A stretch of DNA of 64,000 nt, taken from positions 62,001 to 126,000 of the forward strand of contig JABANP010000051.1 of NCBI GenBank assembly GCA_013115135.1, given 5' to 3'. Below are positions 47,453-58,843 of the stretch, piece after piece. This DNA is from Perkinsus olseni. Lineage: Eukaryota > Perkinsozoa > Perkinsida > Perkinsidae. How positions within the stretch are numbered: the first letter of the stretch is position 1; the number at the start of each line of letters is the position of its first letter. The translations under genes and the position numbers were made by a program. A model generated the notes under the pieces. It did no database searches. It had not been told where the DNA came from and saw nothing but the letters and a program-made list of their open reading frames with translations.

Positions 47453-49908
47453 GGGTTCGAACCCACCTTCTCCTCATCCCAATGCTTAGGATGCTTCGGC
47501 AACTCCTTCTTCACGATCGGGAACAGCTCAGTCTGCCTCACCTCCGTCAAAGCATCCTCTTTACCCGACAGCATACTAACCGCCTTTAATGTACCTTCGC
47601 CCAACAACAATCTCGCTCGCCCAAAAATACCTCCCCGGGCCATTACTAATGCTATGCTCGATATCAGTGGCGCAGGGGAGATGGTAGCCATGACGTGAAG
47701 GAGGGCGTCCGGTCGGACAAACCCTTCCGCGAGGACTCTGGTCAAGGCCGAGGCTCGGAAGGGGACGAAGGTTGAACCTACAATATGAACTAATAGAAGA
47801 GAAAAGACGCGATGACAAATAATTCCCAGTCCCGCCGCAGCACGATGATGCCTTCGGCGGCTGAGCCCAACTGGCCCATACCGACTCGGAAGGTATCGCA
47901 CTCGTGCGCTCCTCGGACGATTTTCTTTCACGGGGTTATATAAAATATGGGTGTGTCCGCATGATCAATAATATATAGAAGAACAAAACCTGCCTGTCAT
48001 CACAGACCGGCAAAAAGAAAGACACAAATCGATCACCGGGGCGTGCGCTATTGCCACTACCTTCCTTCTCGACAGTCACGCCTGTGTTGTTCTGCCGCAG
48101 CATTCTGTATCGAATGCATTCCTTCAAGGCGTGGAGGCTGGCGTTTATCTCGGCGCCCTCCTGCTGACGGATCTTGTCGTGGTAGAAGGAATCTTTACGT
48201 CGCTCGGTACCTTACACGAAAAAGCCCAGAGTGACTTTTAGATACCTCTTTTCATTCACCGTCAACTATACTGGTATAGGAGGAGAAAATGGGACGTGAA
48301 AAATGAACTCCCTGGGATTCGAACTCGGGACCACTACATAGGGATGTCCCGTCGACGAGACCCCAACCTTACCAGCGCAATCAACCAGAACCAGAGACCC
48401 AGTCCCCGAATCACCCGGCTTCGTTATGGTAATCCTGAGGTTGAAGCATGCACAACACAAAACAAAAGATACCACCCTACCGGCACACTGCGTGAGACCG
48501 ACTGGACACATCGTTGGCCCCGGTCGTCTCAGTTTTCCGCCTCGTGTGGCTCTGCCGGGCAATCTCGATAAGTCGATCAGCATCATCCACAGCCACACTC
48601 TCCGCTCCTTCCAAAATGACCTGCGCAAGCTTCGACCTAAGATACCCTCCACCGCACTGCAAAGATTCCCTACCGTATTCTTCCCAGCATCCCGCAGCCT
48701 AATTTCCGTCCTTCTCGGAGGCACCAAGTCAAACACATGCTTTCCGCATATCTCAATAAACGACACCGTCACAGACGACCCCTCAGGAATATCTAGCATC
48801 CACCACTTGCTCTCTTGCATTTCCTCAACGCGCCCCGGCTCACTTTGGAAGATATCCTTAGCGGCTCTGCTCTCAATGCTCGTCATAGTATGCGTTTTTC
48901 CACTACCAGTTTGCCCAAACATAAACATAGTCGACAGACCGCCCCGACACGCGTTCAGTACCTTCGTGAAAATTCCGTTTAAAGCACGGATCAACCTAAG
49001 ATACTCTCAGAGCAAACTGAGCGTGAATAAGTCCAGAAAAATAAAAGGAAAACAAAGAACAACAAAAAAACTAAAAAATGAGTCCAATAAAGACTATTGA
49101 ATTTTCCGTAAAGAAAGATATCTTTTGTCAGCATCACAACCTCGCTCGACCTTCCCCCCTTCACTACCATCTGTTGCGATCCGCTGTTTTTATACACAAA
49201 CTCATTATCAGCACCCTCATCGAAGATCCTCGCGAATTTACAAGATAAATGAGAGATGAGAGGCCTCTTGAGATCAGCCTGGTAGAGGCAGTTGTGCAGA
49301 GTTACAGTATCTGCGAGAAGTGTGGTATGGATAATTCCGAACAGCTGAGGACAGTCCATCTAAAGCTGATCTGAAGCATGCAAGCTATGAATAGTGAGAT
49401 CGGCCTCACTGGATCAGGAATTTGTAGTGCTCTCTAACGGATAGAGTTTTCCGGAACAGCTGCGAAGAGAGTTTACAATCCCAACGTGAGCTCCATTCAC
49501 ACCCCCCCCAGACTGTATCGACTTACGTTCATCAATGCAACTCACAACATCATACTCCAACTTAACGCTCTCTTCCTTCTCAAACAGCGGCCTCTTTCGA
49601 ACCTAAGCCCATCCTAACGATGCTATGATCTGGTGAAGATGTGGTATGAAGTTTTATCTAGCCTGTTACCCCTAATACGCCCGAAATTAGCATTTTCTCG
49701 AGCAGCGACGGCCATAATACGATAACGTGAACCCGAGAAAGATAAATATTCCGACTCAGCCTCCTACAATTCTCGCGCGCCCCACAAAATATTATGATAA
49801 TATCTTTTCTGACACCTCTAGCTTTCCTACACAAACATGAACCCCTCCGCCTCCTCCCTGGTTAGCCTCCGTCCCTCCGCCAGCATCAGGACCGCTGCCC
49901 CCTTCCAT
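47453..49908 (-). CDS. Kinesin motor, kinesin-13-like
   Basis: ATG at 49908. Exon 1 (49831-49908) is Gly-rich and ends VHVC. Intron 49603-49830 is removed in phase to give VHVCVRKRPLFEKEESVKLE, the 'VCVRKRPL' start typical of kinesin-13. Then ADLKRPLISHLSCKFARIFD, P-loop FGQTGSGKTHTM (about 48910), VSFIEICGKHVFDL, switch I NDVSSRSHAVC and switch II GSLVLVDCAG. Intron 48211-48372 joins in phase to TERRKDSFYHDK with QEGAEINASLHALKECIR. Intron 47778-48060 joins to STFVPFRASALTRVLAEGF and ATISPA. A one-base slip near 47660 precedes DIEHSIS. The tail LFPIVKKELPKHPKHWDEE ends at a GTGGG donor near 47453; later exons were not found. Kinesin-13 proteins depolymerise microtubules. Confidence 0.8.
48211..48372 (-). 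repeat. Kinesin intron with tRNA T-arm-like block
   Basis: Donor GTAAGG after DCA(G), acceptor GTGTAAG, codon G|GT. It contains GGTCCCGAGTTCGAATCCC in gene sense near 48314-48332. Confidence 0.65.
48621..48645 (-). repeat. 25-nt kinesin mini-intron composed of motif B
   Basis: GTATCTTAGGTCGAAGCTTG plus CGCAG lies between GNLCSAVE and VILEGAESVAV, two pieces that are contiguous in kinesins. The phase is off by one G (GAG-G-GTATC), fitting a homopolymer miscount in GGG. Confidence 0.5.
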
Positions 49909-50051
49909 ATTGTCTTTCCTCCACAACCGTATAGCTTTGATAAAGCTATCCCTTCCTATTATACGCAGTGTATTCTTGTCGTACATCTGTCGAGTACCTA
50001 CTTAACTCCACTACACCACATTCCATACCACAACTCGCCCAACTCCTCCCC

Positions 50052-50875
50052 TCAGCGATGAGAGAGCTTGCGGAGCCTCTTAAGGAGATCACTCTCCCGA
50101 ACAATTATGATGGCAATAGAAATAAGCTCACTATTCACCTCAGTAGAAAACTCTATTATGCAATTTTCAGTCATACGATCAACCATCGGGCGACCCGCTA
50201 AAGCATCCCTGGCCTCACTCGGGTCCTCCTCCCGTACGGCCTTAGCTGCCGCCGCCGTCCTCTTCCGCCTACTTCCTTCTACGCTACAACTCGACCCCTT
50301 CCTGGACACCCTAGCATCCCCACTAGCAGTGGTGGCCTGGGTAGATGCCGAATTAATTCCATCTCGAGCCTTGGGGGGCGGCGGCGGACGACGAGTGGGC
50401 GGCGCCGCCTGATACACACAACGGTACGTTACTCCCACAAGAGAGTTACGAAAAATTTGGTATAGGAAATGTCATATTATAAACCCCTGCTATGTGACAG
50501 AGAAACAAATCAAGCAGTAGAAAAAATTTCTAAGAAAATAGCGCCACCCGGAGCCCCAGCATGCGCGCGAGCACCGCAGTCTGCTCGCAGACGTGAAGGT
50601 CCCCCCTTCACAAGAGTTACGAAAAATTTGGTAGAACAAAATCATACTTTAACCCCTATTATTCGACAGAAAAAAGCGATATAGTCATAGACAATGCGCA
50701 AACTGGAGCTCCTGCATGCGCCCCTCACCGAGAAGGCCTCTCCCTCACCCCTGCCAAGAAGCATGCAAAGAGCTGCTACTACCTTGCCTCCCACCCGCCT
50801 TTCGGCCGCCTTCACTTCGCTCGATTTACCGCTACGCTTCGCCTCCGCAGCAGCCGCACCTATCAGTGCTGCCAA
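50052..50875 (-). CDS. Unidentified exons with internal duplication
   Basis: A Pro/Ala/Arg-rich exon (about 50210-50410; APPTRRPPPPPKARDG, SRRKRTAAAAKAVREEDPSE) follows an acceptor ATCAG. A second coding-like piece at about 50700-50865 reads EAKRSGKSSEVKAAERRVGG. Between them about 75 bp is duplicated (50438-50515 and 50611-50685, sharing GAGTTACGAAAAATTTGGTA), with similarity continuing further. Family unknown. Confidence 0.3.
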
Positions 50876-51114
50876 CAGAAGCGGCAGCCCTCCTTCTACC
50901 TCTCACTCGGCCCGAGGAGGAGTTCAACAGTCGGGGTTTGGAGGAGCGTGTTTGCAGAGGGTGACCCTCGGGAGGCCCCCTGCCCTCCAGCAACCGCGGA
51001 CGGACACTACCGCTCTTCGGCTGCCTCGCCGTTGGAGGCTCTCGCCGACGACTCAGCTTTTCCGCCTACAGGAAAAGTACTAGGCCCTTCAATTCCGGAA
51101 AAGAAAAAGTGACG

Positions 51115-51345
51115 GGCCCGGGGATCGAACCCGGGACCTTGCAGCATGATCATTCTCAGCGCGTATCAATCCTCTAGAGCATTACCAAGCTCGTTGGGAG
51201 AGCATCCGCGGGCTGCTGCTGCTCAGCTGCGCTCCCGTCCAGCACACCCCCTCCCACTGCATCACTATCCCGTAGCTCAGCAGGAGTAGCGGTCGACTAC
51301 AAACGGCTTAGCCTCAGGCCCTGGGTTCAAACCCCAGCAGAAGCG
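51115..51345. repeat. Two tRNA-like blocks
   Basis: At 51116-51140 a T-arm in antisense (GGGATCGAACCCGGGACC) has a fully paired 5-bp stem. At 51273-51333, in sense, an A-box-like TAGCTCAGCAGG and a B-box GGTTCAAACC sit 51 nt apart with a paired T-stem CTGGG/CCCAG. Acceptor stems do not pair in either, so they are tRNA-derived rather than functional tRNA genes. Confidence 0.55.
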
Positions 51346-51912
51346 TTGCTGCATCACCTTTCCTTCTTCGCCTACCCCACCATTCTCCCCTCCTTCCGCG
51401 GGTCGAGTCTGAACGAGAGAGCTGGGCAACCGTACAGGATCTCGGGAAATTACGGTACGGACCACGTCCCAAACTACAGACCCACTACGAGAAGACCGCA
51501 GCAGCAAGCGGCAGAAAAGTTTTTGAAGACCACTATTGTGTGAAATTGGCGTGACAGCCGGTGCACGGCTGAGTGACTGCTGTATGGCAGTCGTACCATG
51601 TACAGCATGATGCATAAGGAAAGCTTCTATCGACCCACTACCAGTACCGTCCTCCGTTCGGACCCGTACTGCCGCCCACCTCTGTCTGAGGGGGTCCTAT
51701 CCACTCCCACTGCATCGGCCCTGTCTTCTCTCCCTCCTCAGGAGACCTCCTCCTTCCCTTCTCCCTGTTTCAGATACTCTTCAACCTAAGATACTCCCCT
51801 CAATCACCCCGCAGCGCGAAGACTTTACAAAGTCAAACTGTCTATGAGGCTGTTCGATAAACCGATTTTGAAACTCACAAATGATTCCCGTACCGCACTT
51901 CAGGACTAAGAA

Positions 51913-52620
51913 TCAATCCCAGAATCCATCCTGACTTTCGTAAATTACTTCACTAAACACTGGGAATGGCTCCCCTCCTCTCACCGCCTTAGTCCGGAGG
52001 AACTCCGATTCACCACGCAGGGTCCCTCCAGCGTCTTCCTCCTTACGCGCATTACCATTGTCAACATACGACAGAGGATTATAACTAACAAGGCAGCTTC
52101 GCTCCGCCAAAATTCGTCTAATTCGTCCTTCAACCTAAGATACTACTTGACGTTATCATGGACCTCCATCAGCGTCTCCTCCTCCTCCCCTACGACCTTC
52201 TCCCTCGACGCCGCGGCCTCCTTCGCCTTCCTTCGTTCAACCTTCAACTTCTCGGCTCTCGCTATCTAAGGCAGTGGGCTAACCCCTACCATGGCTGGCC
52301 ACGCTACTAAATTAGACTTCGAACTCAGACCATTATCAACATCACTGTTATTATCGCTACTACCACCACCACTACTGTCAGCCAGTGAGCGCTTATGTCC
52401 ATCTAGGTAGAGTGCGCGCCTCGAAAACAGTGAATTCGCGCCGAGGAACTCCATTCATAGCATCCTTCAGAGCGCCCCCCAATACACCACTACTACCGCA
52501 AGCCTCTTTCTTCTCAGCCCACGCCGTTGGGTCATATGACTTAGTAGGACTTCCTCCCGTCACTCGAGCAGGGCCAGCTCTACTGCCCGACCTACTAGTC
52601 GGGAAAGGACCTGAGGCTGG
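51913..52620 (-). CDS. Unidentified multi-exon gene
   Basis: One exon (about 52266-52454 and beyond) is Ser/Asp-rich (SSDNNSDVDNGLSSKSNL) and ends WPAM before a GTAGGG donor. The terminal exon (to stop 51913) reads AERSCLVSYNPLSYVDNGNA and FPVFSEVIYESQDGFWD. Motif B (52129-52143) and motif C (52096-52107) lie at its acceptor side. The order and number of exons between them are unresolved. Confidence 0.35.
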
Positions 52621-52740
52621 CAATCATCGTCCTCCCTTCACTACGCCAACAGCACTACCTCTGATAGACATGTGAGGGTACCACCTTCGCCCTCAATAAA
52701 GTGGGAATGTTTTGGTATTAATTAAACCCAACTGTCCCCT

Positions 52741-52756
52741 AATTTCGTGGCGCGCG
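52741..52756 (+). repeat. Motif A, isolated copy
   Basis: Exact AATTTCGTGGCGCGCG. The gene context on the plus strand is unclear. Confidence 0.8.
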
Positions 52757-52995
52757 ACGCTGACCAAATCCCTTCCACAGAGATCCACCCGACTTCTCTA
52801 AGCTTTACACTGAACCCAACGCCAAGTGATCTCAACATCCTCAACCATCATGCAACCGTCTCTCCCTTCCCCCGCTGCCTCCACAGATCGAAGTCCCTCT
52901 CCTCCACGTACTTCTCACCGCTACTGCCTCCCACCGCTGTATGCCGCCATGGCCTGAATTACACAATACTCATACCACAACAATCGCAACTCGTC

Positions 52996-54160
52996 TTACG
53001 CTGGCTCCGCAGGTTCGCCAATGAGTAACCCCATCCGATTCAGCTCTCCTCTGACATCATTCGCCTCCAGCCTTGGCACATAACAGCCCGCTCTGGACCT
53101 ACCATACACCCGGGTTCGATCCCCGCACCTGTCGTTTTCCCCAACCTCACATTGAAGCTCGCTGCCGGGTGATTTCCCTCTCATCCTCGCCTCGAACTCC
53201 CTACCCACGTCAGCCTCTCTGTACACATCAACCGCCCCTCCCGCTCCCCCACATCCCCTGTCCAACTTCCCAGCTGGCCTCCCATCCATCCGACCTTCTC
53301 GCCGTACTTATCGCCCCTACAGAACGTGACCCTGGCGCCCTCTTCCGAGACATCACACTCTACGATCACTAAGGACCTTCTCAATCTAGCTAGCACGCGT
53401 CAAATTCACGCCCATTCCAAAAAAAAATCGCAAGAAAAAGTTCTCAGCAGGTGCTGCCTCACAGCCAAATGGACTACCAACAGGTTCAAATACGAACGAA
53501 TGGTAACACCGCCCAACGACATCAGAAGACCGAAGTCATTGAATTAGAAAAACGCAGAAAAGTGCGTCACCCCTCCTCGATATCACCCAGACCTACCAAG
53601 TGCCTTCGGAACCCTCCGTCTGGCGAAGTCTATCCCAACCTTCACCGGTGGTCCTTCTCGCAGTCCGTACCCAAGCTTAGCGTCCAAGCTCTCCCTACCC
53701 GCCTCCTTCATCCTACCCAACATAATCTGACAACCAAGACACTCCGACAGCTTCGCTCCGCTAGCGAGAATCTTGCAGTGGTATCAAGTCCTTGCTTCAA
53801 CCAAAGATACGCCTCCGAATGACATACCGCTCCTTTCGTAATCCATCTCTCTTTCCTCATATCCCCCTCCCCAGCAGGTCCATCCTCCCAGGTCACTTTA
53901 CTCTGCACAGCAGCCCATCCTGGCAGACATCCACCCGTCCCACCCCACCTTGTTCTTCCGTCTTGAGGCTCCCTGCTCCCCCTTCGCCCGTTCTGCTGCC
54001 TCCGCCGCCAGAACGTCACACGAGTAGTGAACCGACCTGACACGACCCGTCTCATCGGAGACCCCCGAAGTCCAATCGAGTAGCCGATCGACGAAACGGT
54101 ATACAAATGCAGAGGTCTTCTCATGCAGAAATTATATCCGCACGACAGAGGAATAGACAT
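52996..54160 (-). CDS. Possible exons of an unidentified gene
   Basis: Minus-strand stretches with coding character are VIVECDVSEEGARVTFCRGD (about 53340), a Gly/Arg-rich piece near 53150-53280, and ERWITKGAVCHSEAYLWLKQ near 53800-53860 preceded by Gly/Arg-rich sequence. A 30-nt segment (about 53097-53126) with GT and AG ends contains a tRNA-like GGGGATCGAACCCGGG and can be spliced or read through without breaking frame. No product recognised. Confidence 0.25.
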
Positions 54161-54369
54161 TCATCACTAACAATCACCGCCAGCAAACCCTACGAGCAAA
54201 GATACTCTGCTCAACCTACGAGGCGACATACTAGATCACCTACGGGTTCGATACCGCCGTCCGGAATCATTTTCAGCCGTGAGTGGGAGAAGTAGTCCAT
54301 TCGCGACGACTACGGAAGCTACACTTTGTGCAGCACGCGCGCACAAAGCGCTTCGTGCGCTAGCTTTAC

Positions 54370-55369
54370 GCTAGAAACCGTTTCATAACCTTCAGTCATC
54401 ACCGATCATCGTCATACGTTTCTCTACTCGGCATGTCGCTCGATAATGTTGAGTCTTCCTTGCGTTCAACCGGTGACCAGATCCCAGCTGACCGGTTGAG
54501 CATGGGCCTTCCCGCGATCATCCCAACGGATGGTATCGGAGAGCCCTCAGAGCCACTGAGCTCTGAGGCCAATCCTGACGGAGAACTGGACAACTTCGAT
54601 CCAGTTCCCAGGATAAATGATGGTACTCCTGCTAGAGAACAGGAAAGTGTTAAGCCCGCCCAAGCGGGCTGCAACTCCAGTACGCACCTCGACGGAGCGA
54701 AACGAGAAGTCCAGGCGACGCCCGCAGGCGTAGCAGATCCGAATTGGACTCCCGAAGTCGACAGGAAAAGAGGTCAACGGATGCCCGAAATTCTCGAAAA
54801 TGTTGTAAAATTTACCGGTGATCCCGGAGAGGACGTCGAAGAATGGCTCGGCAAACTGGATCTGATTTCCGGTCCAGAATGCCTCAATCTCAACTATCAT
54901 GACCAGGCACTGCTCCTGCGCCTTTCAGCCACTGACGATGCATACCAAACTGTGCTGATGGTTCGACCAGGTGATCCGAAGACGGATCCACAGCAAAGGG
55001 GTTACTTAACACGCCTTCACGCCCAACTACGGAGCAGGTTCGGTAACAGTCCCGACCAGGCCATCAGCCAGCTGTGTAGCATCAGCCTCGCCAACTACAA
55101 GGCCATCGACGACTACGCTGCTGCTATCAATCGGCTGGTGATCCAGGCTAGCCCAAGGACTGATGGGGCGTGCCAAAGGTGAATGGATGAAGATGTTCTT
55201 CTGTCGTGGATTGCCCCGCAGCACGAGTGTTGACATCAAGGCGTCCTACCTGGGCGATACTTCGACGTTCGAGGAAGTCGTGGACAAGGCTAGGCTCTAC
55301 CTCGATACCCCTTCAGAGGACCTTACTGCTGGTCCAGGTCACCCAGCATTGCGCTAGGAACCGTTTCAT
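54370..55369 (+). mobile_element. LTR-retrotransposon gag fragment with flanking 17-bp repeats
   Basis: The interval is bounded by GCTAGAAACCGTTTCAT (54370-54386) and GCTAGGAACCGTTTCAT (55353-55369), a direct repeat with one mismatch, and contains the gag-like frame. No protease, reverse transcriptase or integrase was found near it, so it is a fragment or a domesticated gag. Confidence 0.5.
54433..55357 (+). CDS. Retrotransposon gag-like protein (Ty3/gypsy type)
   Basis: ATG at 54433, with an acidic Pro/Ser-rich N-terminus of about 125 residues. The core then reads VVKFTGDPGEDVEEWLGKLD, LLLRLSATDDAYQTV, RLHAQLRSRFGN and YAAAINRLVI. The phrase F-G-P-x-x-x-x-x-EWL with following helices is the retrotransposon gag (capsid) signature. 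A one-base shift near 55150 carries the reading into MGRAKGEWMKMFFCRGLPRS and FEEVVDKARLYLD, the capsid C-terminal part. It ends at TAG 55355-55357 inside the flanking repeat. No zinc knuckle follows. Confidence 0.6.
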
Positions 55370-55518
55370 TGGTATTTGTCAACTACTTAATACTTTCTAC
55401 AACTTCCCTAATACTTCTCCCAAGAATCTTTCGTCTGCGTTGCGCTCGGTCATGAAAATAAATACCCAAACAATCCGTGGCTATCGGGCTACCACGACTC
55501 TCTTATCTTCGTTCAAAA

Positions 55519-55725
55519 ATGAGCAAAAATGGCAACCAAATTCAACCCTCCAGCGGCCCTATGGAGAACGACTGCAGCGCCGTACCAACCATCAGAGGCC
55601 ACTACAACGGACAGTTCATCGAAGCGTCGCCGAAAACAGGGCAGACTCTGCCTTACTTGTATATGCTGGGCGGCCCAAATTGCCTGATGAACCGTTTGCT
55701 GGTCGATTTTGGTCCGAAGCCTTGA
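55519..55725 (+). CDS. Possible short ORF
   Basis: MSKNGNQIQPSSGPMENDCS continues for 68 codons to 55725. It has ordinary composition but no domain and no splice support, and could be chance. Listed because it follows the gag fragment directly. Confidence 0.2.
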   Translation: MSKNGNQIQPSSGPMENDCSAVPTIRGHYNGQFIEASPKTGQTLPYLYMLGGPNCLMNRLLVDFGPKP

Positions 55726-56275
55726 GGGTCCACTGGAGCTCCTACCCGACATTTGGGCACTCGTTGAGATTGCAGTAGCAAGAAGTCATTCGTTGCCGGC
55801 TGAAGACACAGCGACCGTCGTGAACGCCATTTTACACAATTCTCCGACCACTGATGGATCTCTATCGATAGACTGTCGGTGCTACCAGTGCCACGCGCTG
55901 TCGGCAGGACAGAGTATGAAAGCCATCGCGCTGCAGCTAGTCCAAATAGTGCGGATGACAAAAAGATCGATCTAACGCGACGAGAACCTCCGTGAGAGAA
56001 TGAGAAGCGAGGTTGTATTATTGAACTGAACGGTGGCTGGGTTGAGATCTTCCTACCTCCCATGGCATCGCCCCCGATAACTCCTCCAACCGTGCATTAG
56101 ACAGCGGGACTGTGTGGATATGATCCGCCCTTCTGTACGCTGATGGCGACGACGGCCGCGGATGCCTGTGAAAGACGCGGCAGGACGGGTCGATCCGGGC
56201 GGACAATTCTCGCTCGCCACGAAATTGCGGCACGACCACGTCAGTGGTAAGATGATTTGACGAGCGATTGGCGCT

Positions 56276-56296
56276 CGTGGCGCGCCGCGCGCCACG
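56276..56296. repeat. Perfect palindrome built from the motif A core
   Basis: CGTGGCGCGC (56276-56285), one C, and GCGCGCCACG (56287-56296). Another antisense CGCCACGAAATT lies at 56215-56226, so motif A sequence occurs here in both orientations. Confidence 0.85.
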
Positions 56297-56677
56297 AAAA
56301 TAAAGAACCATACGGACTTCGAGTTCAGCCGGATAGATGAGGCTTCTCGCCTCTCTTACCTCCACTCTACCCGTCTTCTATCACTCGCACGCTGAGCAGC
56401 CGCTAGACGCTCCTTGAGACTCGGCATCCCTTGGTTCACTGAAGTGCAGGCTCCAATGCAATCGACCCAGGTTCGACCCCAGCGCCCTACTTCTGCCTAG
56501 GTCGAGCGTGTTGCTCAGACACTCTCGACTGGCTGCAGCCTTGCTGGACGGGTCAGCAGAGACTGGATCATCCGCACTCGCCGAAGCGAAAGAGTAGATA
56601 CCTTGAGTGAACTGAAGAGAGCTGACGCTGCCTGCTGCTGTAATGCGGCCCTAGAGTTATGTAGCCACAGTCATACA

Positions 56678-56759
56678 GCCTTGGTAGCTCAGGAGGTATT
56701 CCATTTTCCTGCGCAGCCTGTTAAGCCCGTGGTCGTGGGTTCGAGCCCCGCCCGAGGTG
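56678..56759 (+). tRNA. tRNA-like locus, probably degenerate
   Basis: The seven-base acceptor strands GCCTTGG and CCGAGGT pair throughout with two G-U wobbles. TA-GCTC starts a D-arm, and the T-arm GTGGG-TTCGAGC-CCCGC is perfect with B-box GGTTCGAGCC. The middle is about nine bases too long and I could not fold a D-stem closure or an anticodon stem, so no isotype is given. It may contain an intron or be a tRNA-derived SINE head. It is the most tRNA-like of about 19 blocks in the window. Confidence 0.4.
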
Positions 56760-57689
56760 TTTTAACCTTTCCTACATCATTCCGTAGCCGCTCTTGCTCC
56801 TTCGTCACCACCGAATTATACGTCTGGATCGAATAGTTGAACGGGCCACTCGCACCGTCATACGTCCGTCTACTCTGAAGTGCCCTTCTAATAGACTCTG
56901 GTAAAAGCAGACCACCATCACTACACCCCGACGGTAACCAAAGGGGTATCCCACCTTCGAGAGCGTTGGACTCTTCTTTTCTCTCCTTTTTTCCTTTCCT
57001 TCCACGTCTCTCACGCAGAACCTGACGGTGTGACTCCTTCACTCGGCAATCAACATGAAACCAATCGCACAACAGCTAATAAACCTGCAAGTCCGCCGAG
57101 GTTAAATAACTGCCGGTGGCGCGAAATCGCTATCACGACCTACGAACCTTACCTGCTCGAAAAGAGGAGTTCGAAGACTCGACACCGCCCAGAGCGCTCT
57201 TTGCGTCCCAAACTCCTCTCCCTGCACAACCAGCACCATACATCACGAAAGACACTTTCACTTCAACTTACCGCACTATTCTCCTCAGCTCCGCCTTCAC
57301 GTTGCGATCCCTCCTCTGTACGTGGCGATGACGCTGCTGTTGTTACCGAGTTAGATCGGCCTACACAGGTAGAACAAATAGGGCGTGAAGAAATAAAGGA
57401 TCAGACACGGGGCGCACACCACCACCACGACCTCGAAAGCCCGCGAGATCCATACCAAAACTTTCCCAACAATCAACACATACCACAACATGCGATACTA
57501 GCATATGAACTTTAGACATACCATGACAACCAACTCCGCCGCCACAAGCCGGCCCCAACCCACCCATCCGCTTCTTGCTCGCCCGATCCTCCTCGTCACC
57601 GAAGCATCCCCCCAGCAGCTCACTATCCGACACGAAGTCTCCGTACCTTCAACAGCCCCTACCGCCACCCCTGCGAGGACCCCCTACTT

Positions 57690-58190
57690 AGTGTGAATAT
57701 CATCCAAATCGTCCACCGTAGGCCACACGGAACGCATCGTCTTCAAATGCCAAATGCTGCGGCACAGCTGCAACTCCCCCAACCTCGAAAGGGAGTCGCC
57801 GCCGCAGTCCACTCGCGCGACTGCAGATAATAATGACGACGATCATGCAGTCTGATGAGCTCACTCAGAAGATTCCTCAGTGCCCTCCGCAGCTTCACCA
57901 CGTACAAGCGCAGAGGGAGGGCGGAATAGAGACGCTCCGTCCATCGACACTGCGGATGGTACCTGAAGACCACAGGCGATCAGCATGAACAACGCCGGCT
58001 GCCCAGGAGAGTGCATCAGATCTATTCTCGGTAGACGATATATCCGCGAATCGGCTGATAATGATACGGTGTTGCGGATGTACCCTTCTGAGCTCGTCGC
58101 GTCGATGTTGAGGTCGTGGAGTACAGGATGCAGGATGTCTACTGTAATTACATCAATGATGATGAGGCAAAAATAAAACCCTAGTAGATA
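57690..58190 (-). CDS. Unidentified gene, several exons
   Basis: Good coding stretches are VDILHPVLHDLNIDATSSEG with LSADSRIYRLPRIDLMHSPG (about 58000-58150), then YHPQCRWTERLYSALPLRLY and VVKLRRALRNLL (about 57860-57960, followed by GTGAGC), then LQLCRSIWHLKTMRSVWPTV (about 57700-57775). The intron joining the first two begins GTCTTCAG or lies just there. Composition is that of a folded protein, but I cannot name it. Confidence 0.4.
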
Positions 58191-58843
58191 TTATATAGTG
58201 TTGGACCAACACTGTTGGTACAATCGAAGTTTCACTCACAGTGCTCTGCCGTGCTTTTGAATGCTCGTCTGAGTAGACACGAACTGGTACAGATCGGCCA
58301 CCACAGAAGGAGGGCCTTCAAAGCACCAAATCCGCTGCTTCTTATCCATAACCTGAACCAAATCTTCCACTCGTGAAACGCTTCGCTCCGCTCACCAGCC
58401 ACCCCGTCAAGAGCTGCTTCCTCTGCCCTCAGTGACCTCCACCAGACGCGACAAAGTCCCTCCCATAACCCGCTTGTTGTAATCGTCCATGTACTTCACC
58501 AACGCCCTGCGAGAAAGCGCTGTTGGTCCGCTGCTGCTGCTGTCCATACTGCCCTACCTCGACCCGGCCTTCGCTGCCTTATAGCCGTAAATCAAACCTG
58601 AGACACTCTTTCACAAACGGCAAGTTCCACCTCCTGCATATCATGCACGCATCGAGCTAAGATACCAACGCGCCCAACTCCCCAGAAGCATCGAGCCCCA
58701 GCAGCCCCCTCCCGAGGCCTACACAGTCGGGAGACTCCTCCCCGGTCATCCGTCTCCATCTGTCCTTCCGGTACAGCTGGGCCATCCCTGTCTACTTCCC
58801 CTCACCGGCAATGCTGTACGGACGCTATACCGGACGCTCGACC

